Source: Xanthobacteraceae bacterium
Lineage (GTDB): Bacteria; Pseudomonadota; Alphaproteobacteria; Rhizobiales; Xanthobacteraceae
DNA length: 5,147 bases
NCBI GenBank assembly: GCA_019746355.1
Contig: JAIESC010000075.1
Location: forward strand, 1 to 5,147
Reading direction: 5' to 3'
Below are positions 1 through 5,147 of the stretch, in pieces. The translations under genes and the position numbers were made by a program. The notes beneath the pieces were generated by a model. That model saw nothing but the letters and a program-made list of their open reading frames with translations. It did not search any database and had not been told where the DNA came from. Each line of letters starts with the position of its first letter. Position 1 is the stretch's first letter.

Positions 1-912
1 CGCAGAAGCCCAGGTCTTCCAACTGGCAGAGCACGATATAAGTGAAGCAGTCATAGATCTCGGCGACGTCGATGTCCTTGTGATCGACGCCGGCCATGCC
101 GAAGGCGCGGGGTGCGGCCTTGGCGGTGCCGAGGGTGGTCATGTCCAGTCGCTGGATGATGGCGCTCGGCGAGTCCGGATGGCATTCGGCAATGCCCATG
201 GTGTAGACCGGCTTCGACTTTAGGTCGCGTGCGCGCTCGCTGCTGCTGATCACGATGGCCGCGCCGCCGTCGCTTTCCAGGCAGCAGTCGAACAGCCGTA
301 GCGGATCGGAAATCATGCGCGAGTTTTGGTGCTGCTCCAAGGTAAGCTGCTCGGTCATCAGCGTGTTTTCGTTAATCGTTGCGTGCTCGCGGATGGTCAC
401 CGCGATCTTGCCAAAATGCTCGCTCTTGGTGCCGAAGGTCTCCATGTGCCGCCGTGCCATAGGGGCATAGAGCTGCACGGGCGCGATCTGGCCGATCGGC
501 ATTTCGAATTCGCCCACGGTGCGGAACTGCGGCAGTTGTTGGACACGGCTGCCGATGCGCGCGCCAGAATAGCCATTGCGGCGGATCGGGATCAGCACGT
601 GGTTAGCGATGCCGGCGACGATGGCGCCGACGGCATTCTGGACTGCCGCCATGCAACCGGCTCCGCCGAGGGCGTGCTGGCTGAAAGGCGCAGGTCGGCG
701 ATCCCGAAATTGGTGATGAAATCCTCGGCAACCGCCGAGCCAGTGGCTTGTGGAATGACCCCGTCGATGTCCTTGGGGCTAAGCCCAGCGTCGGCGATCG
801 CTTCCACCTACGCCTCCATCTGCAGCGCGGTCTCGCTCTTGCCGGAGCCGCGGAGATAAGCGGTTTCGCCGATCCCGCTGATCGCGCATTTCTCGAATAG
901 GATGTACGGCAA
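1..912 (-). pseudogene. SCP-x-type thiolase / acetyl-CoA acetyltransferase-like gene, disrupted and truncated by the window edge
   Basis: Translation from TTG at 912 gives a thiolase-family start (LPYILFEKCAISGIGET), then DAGLSPKDIDGVIPQATG. Two lesions break it. Codon 35 is TAG (810-808), between MEA and VEAIADAG. At a run of three C (672-670) the frame must move by one base, after which LGGAGCMAAVQNAVGAIVAG reads on. Without the shift the frame ends at TGA 594-592. The second frame is open for 223 codons to the edge and has family hallmarks: CCLESDGGAAIVISS, VAEIYDCFTY and EDLGFC. About 303 residues are visible of a family length near 390, so the C-terminus lies off the left side. By alignment from memory, the usual nucleophilic Cys position holds Gly (LGGAG), as in thiolase-like SCP2 relatives that may work as aldolases or with a DUF35 partner. 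TTG is chosen because a strong GGGAGG sits 5 nt upstream and the homology begins there. Family assignment is confident; exact reaction is unknown. The lesions could be real decay or sequence error. Confidence 0.85.
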
Positions 913-917
913 CGTTT

Positions 918-923
918 CCTCCC
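918..923 (-). promoter_or_regulatory. Ribosome binding site of the thiolase-like gene
   Basis: GGGAGG on the minus strand lies 5 nt before the TTG at 912-910. It decides the start in favour of this rare codon, since no ATG occurs in that frame near the beginning of the homology. The same GGGAGG core precedes the monooxygenase gene at the right edge. Confidence 0.7.
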
Positions 924-938
924 TTTGGCCGCACGAGA

Positions 939-964
939 GGCGCCGGACGAATGGCGCCGGACGA
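939..964. repeat. Short direct repeat, two 12 bp copies
   Basis: GGCGCCGGACGA occurs at 939-950 and again at 953-964, separated by 2 bp. Each copy begins with the palindrome GGCGCC, so the two palindromes could also pair as a 6 bp stem with an 8 nt loop. It lies in the 58 bp gap between the small acyl-CoA dehydrogenase and the thiolase-like gene. There is no T tract, so it is not a convincing terminator. A replication-slippage duplication is the simplest reading. Confidence 0.6.
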
Positions 965-970
965 CACAGG

Positions 971-2065
971 TCACGCGGCCGCCCAGCCTTGCAGCACCCC
1001 GGCCTCGCTCCGACAACGCTCCGGACCGCCCAGCACCTGGCGGTCGAAGGTGATGCGCTTGTACCAGAAATGCAGGCCCAGCAGGTCGGTGAAGCCCATG
1101 CCGCCGTGCACCTCGGTCGCCATGCGCGAGACCTCGCGCGTGACTTCGCCCAGATGTGCCTTGGCGTGCCGTATCACCAGCGGCGCGTCCTCTATTCCAT
1201 GCTGCTGTGCATAGGCGGCGTACCAGACCAGAGAACGGCAGGGCTCCAGCATCGCGACCATCTCGGCGCACATATGCTTGACCGCCTGGAAGCTGCCGAT
1301 CTTGCGCCCGAACTGCTCGCGCTCCAGGGCATACGAAATCGCCTGGTCGAGCATCCGCTGGCCCGCGCCCAGTGAGTCGGCGGCGATCATCAGGCGGCCG
1401 ACGCCGACGACGTCGTTCGCAACCGCCAACGGCTCGTTCGCCGCATCCAGCACCCGGGCTTGCGCTCCGTCGAACGAGGCCTTTCCGAGCGGCCGAGTAC
1501 GGTCGACGGTCTTACGCAATCCAAGCGCGACGCCAGCACCGTTTGCCGCAACCAAAGCCATGCGGCCGTCGGCCAGCGCCACCAGAAGGTCGGTGGCACC
1601 GCCGGGGTCGAGCAGGTGCATGGCCCTGCCGAAGAGTGTCTTGCCCGCAAGCCGCAGATCGGCGCCGCCGGTCGTGCCGGCCAGTGCCGAGAAGTCCACC
1701 GCAACGCGCCGTTCGCCTGCGGCGATCGCGCCCAGCATCTCCTCCTGCAGCGCGCCGTCGCCCGCCCGAGCAATGGCAAGCGGCGCCATCACACAGGCGC
1801 CGGCGAAGCCGTAGGGCGCCGCCAGATAGCCAAGCGCTTCGGCTACCACCGCAGCCTCCACCATGCCGAGGCCGGCGCCGCCGTGCGCTTCCGGCACACA
1901 AAGGCCGCTAAGCCCCTGCTCGCTCAAGCCGCGCGCAAGGCCCACGTCGAAGCCGCCGCCCTCGGCGGCAATGCGCCGAACCTCGTCCAGCGGCAGAGCG
2001 CGGGCAAGATAGCCGCGGACGGATTCATCCAGCATCTTCTGTTCGTCGGAAAGCCCAAACCGCAT
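971..2065 (-). CDS. Acyl-CoA dehydrogenase family protein, small divergent subunit (364 aa)
   Basis: Flavoprotein-family protein, probably the partner subunit of the dehydrogenase encoded just upstream, acting in the cytoplasm on an acyl-CoA. The N-terminal helical domain starts MRFGLSDEQKMLDESVRGYL and includes CVPEAHGGAGLG (56-67). The C-terminal domain carries REQFGRKIGSFQAVKHMCAEM-like FAD contacts (249-269) and EVHGGMGF (318-325). The middle beta domain is weak: the usual TEPxxGSD flavin signature is absent. No Glu is seen at either known catalytic-base position (residues near 222-230 read GVGRLMIAA, and the C-terminal position is in LHFWYKR). At 364 residues it is slightly shorter than typical 380-400. 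These traits fit the non-catalytic or beta member of heteromeric alpha2beta2 dehydrogenases such as those of steroid side-chain breakdown. The ATG at 2065 was chosen because the homology starts there, with GAGG 7 nt upstream; a GTG at 2167 would add 34 residues lying within the preceding gene. It ends in TGA at 971. Substrate unknown. Confidence 0.9.
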   Translation of the reverse strand: MRFGLSDEQKMLDESVRGYLARALPLDEVRRIAAEGGGFDVGLARGLSEQGLSGLCVPEAHGGAGLGMVEAAVVAEALGYLAAPYGFAGACVMAPLAIARAGDGALQEEMLGAIAAGERRVAVDFSALAGTTGGADLRLAGKTLFGRAMHLLDPGGATDLLVALADGRMALVAANGAGVALGLRKTVDRTRPLGKASFDGAQARVLDAANEPLAVANDVVGVGRLMIAADSLGAGQRMLDQAISYALEREQFGRKIGSFQAVKHMCAEMVAMLEPCRSLVWYAAYAQQHGIEDAPLVIRHAKAHLGEVTREVSRMATEVHGGMGFTDLLGLHFWYKRITFDRQVLGGPERCRSEAGVLQGWAAA

Positions 2066-2069
2066 GATA

Positions 2070-3287
2070 TTACCTCGCCGCCGCTTGCCCTTTCGGCTTT
2101 GGTTCGCGCGGCAGACCGAGGCCGCGCTCGCCGATGATGTTTTTCTGAATCTGGGACGTGCCGCCACCGATGATCAGGCCGACATCGTACATGTAGTCAA
2201 TGTGCCAGGTCGTGGCCTCATCGTCGTCCTTGTCCTCGCCTTGCGGGTCGTACGACAAGCCGGCGGCGCCGAGCACGTCCACCGCCAACGACGAAAGGCG
2301 GTGACCCAGCATGGTGCCCACGTATTTCACGATCAGCCGGCGGACGCCGGAATCCTCGTCGTTCGCCAGGTCCGTGAGTAGGCGCATGCCGTGATACTTC
2401 CAGGCCAGCACCTCGGCCTGCAGCTTCAGCAGCCGTTCGCGGTATTCCGACAACTCAATGATGCGGGCACCGTCGATCTCGGTTCGCTCCATCAGGTTCT
2501 GGATACTGTTCAGGCGGTGCATGAGCTTGTTCGGGTCGCCGAGCAGCATCCGCTCGTATTTCAGCGTGATGTTGGCGACCCGCCAGCCGTCGCCGCGGCG
2601 CATAACGATCTGGTCAGCCGGGACGCGCACGCCGGTGAAGAAGGTTTCGTTGAACTCGGCGCGGCCGGTCATGGTGGTAAGCGGCCGCACCTCGATCCCC
2701 GGCGTCTTCATCGACAGCAACAGATAGGAGAGACCGTCGTGCTTGCCTTTGTCCGCCTCCGTCCGACAGAGCAGGAACATCATGTCGGCGTAATGGGCGG
2801 ATGACGTCCAGATCTTCTGCCCGTTCACGACGAAATGGTCGCCCTCCAACTCGGCTCGGGTGCGGGCCGCGGCCAGATCGCTGCCGGAGCCCGGCTCGGA
2901 ATAACCCTGGCACCAGATGGTTTCGCCGCGAACCGTGGTTTCCACCCACTGTTCTTTCTGGTCTTCCCGGCCCACTTCCAGCAGCGTCGGCACCAGCATG
3001 CTAATGCCCTGGTTCATGATGCCCGGATAGAGCCCCGCCTTGCTGAATTCGTCGGCGATGATCGCCGCCTCCACCACGTTCGGTGCGGCGCCGTAGCCGC
3101 CGTATTTCTTCGGTATGGTGCGCGCGAAATAGCCGCGCTCCAGCAAGAGCGCCTGCCAGTCCAGCGTTTTAAGGTTGGGGCGCTTGCGGCCGCCGCCGGT
3201 CTTCGGCGAGCGGTGGCCTTCCTTGGCCGCGAATTCACGGATTTCATGCTGAAGCGCCCTGTGGCGTTCGGAATATTCGAGGTCCAT
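2070..3287 (-). CDS. Acyl-CoA dehydrogenase family protein, large (likely catalytic) subunit (405 aa)
   Basis: Catalyses alpha,beta-desaturation of an acyl-CoA with FAD, passing electrons to an electron-transfer flavoprotein (family knowledge). Visible order: N-terminal helices (1-120) with IPKKYGGYG (58-66); flavin signature CQGYSEPGSGSD (126-137); NGQKIWTSSAHYADMMF (155-171); FNETFFTGVRVPADQIV (212-228); GDGWRVANITLKYERMLLG (232-250); and the C-terminal GGGTSQIQKNIIGERGLGLPR element (374-394). The medium-chain-type catalytic Glu just before GTSQ is Gly375. Glu245 in LKYER matches the isovaleryl-CoA dehydrogenase catalytic Glu position and is the likely base. An acidic stretch, QGEDKDDDEATT (349-360), sits before the C-terminal helices. 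ATG 3287 is preferred: AGGAG lies 10 nt upstream and homology begins at MDLEYSERHR. A TTG at 3338 would add 17 basic residues with no family match. Its TAA is 4 nt before the small-subunit gene, so the two are probably translationally coupled and form a heteromer. Confidence 0.93.
   Translation of the reverse strand: MDLEYSERHRALQHEIREFAAKEGHRSPKTGGGRKRPNLKTLDWQALLLERGYFARTIPKKYGGYGAAPNVVEAAIIADEFSKAGLYPGIMNQGISMLVPTLLEVGREDQKEQWVETTVRGETIWCQGYSEPGSGSDLAAARTRAELEGDHFVVNGQKIWTSSAHYADMMFLLCRTEADKGKHDGLSYLLLSMKTPGIEVRPLTTMTGRAEFNETFFTGVRVPADQIVMRRGDGWRVANITLKYERMLLGDPNKLMHRLNSIQNLMERTEIDGARIIELSEYRERLLKLQAEVLAWKYHGMRLLTDLANDEDSGVRRLIVKYVGTMLGHRLSSLAVDVLGAAGLSYDPQGEDKDDDEATTWHIDYMYDVGLIIGGGTSQIQKNIIGERGLGLPREPKPKGQAAAR
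2073..2076 (-). promoter_or_regulatory. Ribosome binding site of the small dehydrogenase subunit, inside the end of the large-subunit gene
   Basis: GAGG lies immediately before the TAA (2072-2070) of the large-subunit gene and 7 nt before the ATG at 2065. Ribosomes finishing the first gene sit on this site, which favours coupled, near-equal synthesis of the two subunits. Confidence 0.6.
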
Positions 3288-3501
3288 CTGCCATCTTCTC
3301 CTGTTGGGCCTTGGCGCCTTTTGCCGTCCGGCGGCCAAGCTTCGAGGCCTTCGTCAAGGGGAATTTTCCGGCTCTGCAGAAGCTCGGAGACGGTGCGCCA
3401 ATTGATAATCGCCAACCCAGTTCGATCCGCTCCTCCGCCGTCGCCAGATGCTCGCAGCAGGCCGCCCAGGTCGCGTCCGAAATGCGGCCATCAGATCTGG
3501 A
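3288..3501 (-). other. 214 bp gap between monooxygenase and dehydrogenase genes; possible eroded small gene
   Basis: No intact gene is supported here. On the minus strand, coding-like stretches appear in successive frames. ATG 3491 opens with MAAF. The next frame then reads SDATWAACCEHLATAEERIELG, here split as SDATWAACCEH and LATAEERIELG (about 3482-3415), with strongly GC-ending codons. A third frame reads LAIINWRTVSELLQSRK and IPLDEGLEAW (from 3415). Each change of frame would be repaired by one extra base in a three-base run (TTT, then GGG). After about 3330 I cannot follow a convincing frame. I do not recognise the peptide family. The alternative is ordinary spacer in which GC-rich DNA happens to look coding. 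I see no promoter consensus or terminator with a T tract in it. Confidence 0.35.
3298..3302 (-). promoter_or_regulatory. Ribosome binding site of the large dehydrogenase subunit
   Basis: AGGAG lies 10 nt before ATG 3287, a slightly long spacing. A nearer out-of-frame ATG (3294-3292) is only 3 nt from it and opens a short frame (MADGPRIF...) that ends at TGA near 3247, so it is not taken as the start. This site argues against the TTG at 3338, which lies upstream of it. Confidence 0.55.
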
Positions 3502-5121
3502 TTAGCGCAATGTGAACCCTTCATACCCGTGCGCCACGACCTCCTCGCACTTCTGGCGGTACTTGGGTGCGCCGCCAGCATAGGCCATGAAGGTGCGCTT
3601 CTGGCGACCGACGACGTTCTTGTTGACGCCGGTGATCCAGGAATCGACCTGCATGGCGAGTAGCTTGTTGCCGGTGTCGTAGACGTGGGCCGTCCACTCG
3701 TCCTCGGCCTGGTGCGTCGCCTCGAGCCGCTTCAGGCCCTTGTCACGCATGTGCACCAGCATCTCACTGACGAACTCGACGTTCTGCTCGATGCAGCGTG
3801 GGATGTTGCAGAAGGTCGCCGCATTGTGCGGGCCGACCAGCGTCAGGAAATTGGGGAAGCCGGCGATGTTGAGGCCAAGATAGGTGTGCGGCCCGTCCGC
3901 CCACTTGTCCTTGAGCTTCTGGTCGCCCGTGCCCCTGATGTCGATGCGGTCGAAGGCGCCAGTGATGGCGTCGAAGCCCGTCGCATAGACGATCATGTCG
4001 AATTCGTAGTCGGCGTCCGAGGTCTTGATGCCCTTCTCCGTGACGCGCTCGATCGGCGTCTCGCGCAGATCGACCAGCTTCACGTTGGGCTGATTGTAGA
4101 CCTCGAAATAGCCGCTCTCGAGCGGCACGCGCCGCGTGCCATAGCCGTGGTTGGTCGGGATCAGCTTGTCGGCGATCCTCTGGTCCTTCACGCGGGCGCG
4201 GATCTTCTTGATGACGAATTTGGTCATCTCGTCGTTGGCTGCCTTGTCGATCAGCGCGTCGCGGAAATTGCCCTGCCAGAAGGAGAAGCCCGGCTCATTG
4301 TAGAGCTTCTCGAACGCCGCCGCGCGCTCCTCCGCCGACAACTCCATCGCGTTGCGATGGTCGGCGGCATGGATGAAGCAGCCCCAGGTCTCGCGGCAGC
4401 GCCTGAAAATGTCGTCGTAGCGGCTGCGGATGCCCTCCATCTCCTGCGGCGAGATCCGGCTGTTGCGCAGCGGCGTGCACCAGTTGGGCGTACGCTGGAA
4501 CACCGTCATGTGCCCCACTGTCTTGGCGACCTCAGTGATGAACTGCACGCCCGAGGCGCCGGTGCCGATCACGGCGACGCGCTTGCCTTCGAAGCTGACG
4601 GGATGATGCGGCCACAGGCCGGTGTGATAGGCTTCACCCTTGAAATCGCCGACGCCCGAGATGGTCGGCATGGTCGGCGCCGACAGGGGCCCGATGGCGG
4701 TCACCAGGAAACGCGCGCGCGCCCGGCCGCCATCCTCGAAGGCGAGTTCCCATTCGCCCGCTTCATCGTCCCATGACGCCGACTTCACGCGCGCGTTGAA
4801 GGTGATGTCGCGGCGCAGGTCGAACTTGTCGGCAAGGAACTGGCAGTAGCGCAGGTTCTCGGGCTGGCCGGAGAAATGCTCGGCCCAGCTCCACTCCTTC
4901 AGCACCTCGGGCGAGAAGGAGAAGACATAGCTCCAGCTCTCCGAGTCGAAGCGGCAGCCGGGATAACGGTTCCAGTACCAGGTGCCACCGACGTCGCCGC
5001 CGGCTTCGTAGACGCGCACCTTGAAGCCGAGCTGCCGCAGCTTCAACAGCTGGTACATGCCCGACAGGCCGGCGCCGATGACGGCGACCTCCCAGCGTTC
5101 AATCGCGGTGCTCTTCACCAT
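3502..5121 (-). CDS. Baeyer-Villiger-type flavin monooxygenase (539 aa)
   Basis: Uses FAD, NADPH and O2 to insert an oxygen next to a ketone, giving an ester or lactone (family knowledge). Motifs in order: FAD Rossmann VIGAGLSG (14-21) with Glu39 as likely ribose ligand; GGTWYWNRYPG (45-55); the BVMO fingerprint FKGEAYHTGLWP (160-171), a full match to FxGxxxHxxxW(P/D); NADPH Rossmann VIGTGASG (184-191); ATGFD (380-384). By recalled alignment with phenylacetone monooxygenase, Asp59 (in CRFD) and Arg331 (in GTRRVP) match its active-site Asp66/Arg337 pair, and the C-terminal ends align closely (FMAYAGG...YRQKCEE...HGYEGFTLR). Length is normal for single-domain class B enzymes, and no signal peptide or membrane segment is seen. 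ATG 5121 is supported by GGGAGG 6 nt upstream. It is the first gene of the visible operon and ends in TAA at 3502, followed by a 214 bp gap. The ketone substrate is not predictable; the neighbouring CoA-ester enzymes suggest a cyclic ketone on a steroid, terpenoid or alicyclic catabolic route. Confidence 0.95.
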   Translation of the reverse strand: MVKSTAIERWEVAVIGAGLSGMYQLLKLRQLGFKVRVYEAGGDVGGTWYWNRYPGCRFDSESWSYVFSFSPEVLKEWSWAEHFSGQPENLRYCQFLADKFDLRRDITFNARVKSASWDDEAGEWELAFEDGGRARARFLVTAIGPLSAPTMPTISGVGDFKGEAYHTGLWPHHPVSFEGKRVAVIGTGASGVQFITEVAKTVGHMTVFQRTPNWCTPLRNSRISPQEMEGIRSRYDDIFRRCRETWGCFIHAADHRNAMELSAEERAAAFEKLYNEPGFSFWQGNFRDALIDKAANDEMTKFVIKKIRARVKDQRIADKLIPTNHGYGTRRVPLESGYFEVYNQPNVKLVDLRETPIERVTEKGIKTSDADYEFDMIVYATGFDAITGAFDRIDIRGTGDQKLKDKWADGPHTYLGLNIAGFPNFLTLVGPHNAATFCNIPRCIEQNVEFVSEMLVHMRDKGLKRLEATHQAEDEWTAHVYDTGNKLLAMQVDSWITGVNKNVVGRQKRTFMAYAGGAPKYRQKCEEVVAHGYEGFTLR

Positions 5122-5127
5122 GGTATT

Positions 5128-5133
5128 CCTCCC
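5128..5133 (-). promoter_or_regulatory. Ribosome binding site of the monooxygenase gene
   Basis: GGGAGG lies 6 nt before ATG 5121. Only 14 bases remain beyond it before the window edge, so whether a promoter or another operon gene precedes it cannot be seen. Confidence 0.7.
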
Positions 5134-5147
5134 TCAGGAGCGGCTCC

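Noticed and set aside
664..680. Programmed ribosomal frameshift as an explanation of the thiolase frame change
   Set aside because: There is no X-XXY-YYZ slippery heptamer at the CCC run, no obvious stimulatory structure was recognised, and the upstream TAG would still stop translation.
603..1271. Minus-strand open frame of 222 codons overlapping the small dehydrogenase and the thiolase-like gene
   Set aside because: Very Arg-rich out-of-frame translation crossing two recognised genes; it has no family features.
1372..2137. Several plus-strand open frames opposite the small dehydrogenase gene
   Set aside because: Their translations are Arg/Pro/Ala-rich without motifs and overlap each other; the opposite strand holds a clear dehydrogenase.
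3288..3338. Upstream TTG start for the large dehydrogenase, adding 17 residues
   Set aside because: The added residues are basic with no family match, and the AGGAG site at 3302-3298 lies downstream of that codon and serves ATG 3287.
3014..3415. Minus-strand frame of 133 codons starting at a TTG
   Set aside because: Its first 30 or so residues may belong to an eroded gene, but most of it runs out of frame through the large dehydrogenase, so it is not a gene as it stands.
3460..3489. Inverted repeat GGCCGC / GCGGCC as a terminator after the monooxygenase gene
   Set aside because: The stem is only 6 bp with an 18 nt loop, no T tract follows, and such matches are expected by chance in GC-rich DNA.
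3685..4776. Long plus-strand open frame (363 codons) opposite the monooxygenase gene
   Set aside because: It is antisense to a gene with complete family motifs, its translation is a low-complexity mix of Leu, Val, Arg, Asp and Ala typical of a mirror frame in GC-rich DNA, and no ribosome binding site or domain is seen.

Overview
This 5.1 kb window is GC-rich, densely coding bacterial DNA. All recognisable genes lie on the minus strand, so transcription runs from the right edge to the left edge. The family mix, the strong Shine-Dalgarno sites and the tight packing suggest a Gram-negative proteobacterium with broad catabolic ability. A lineage such as the alphaproteobacteria is a guess from style, not shown by any marker.

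In transcription order: (1) 5121-3502, a complete 539-residue class B flavin monooxygenase of the Baeyer-Villiger type, with both Rossmann motifs, the full BVMO fingerprint and phenylacetone-monooxygenase-like active-site residues. (2) 3501-3288, a 214 bp gap with no intact gene but with coding-like stretches in shifted frames. (3) 3287-2070, a 405-residue acyl-CoA dehydrogenase. (4) 2065-971, a second, divergent 364-residue acyl-CoA dehydrogenase that starts 4 nt after the first one ends and takes its ribosome binding site from the end of that gene. (5) 912 to the left edge, an SCP-x-type thiolase-like gene broken by an in-frame TAG and a one-base frameshift and cut off by the window edge.

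Taken together this looks like part of a catabolic operon for a cyclic or polycyclic ketone-bearing substrate, such as a steroid or terpenoid. The BVMO would insert oxygen next to a ketone, the paired dehydrogenases would desaturate a CoA-linked acid, and the thiolase-like protein would take part in carbon-carbon cleavage. The substrate is not shown by the sequence. The dehydrogenase pair resembles the obligate two-subunit enzymes known from steroid side-chain degradation: the large protein has Gly at the usual medium-chain catalytic Glu position but a Glu at the isovaleryl-CoA-dehydrogenase position, and the small protein has neither.

The most unusual points are the thiolase lesions and the possible eroded small gene in the 214 bp gap. 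They suggest local gene decay, or sequence error, in an otherwise intact operon. I saw no RNA gene, mobile element, CRISPR array or clear terminator.
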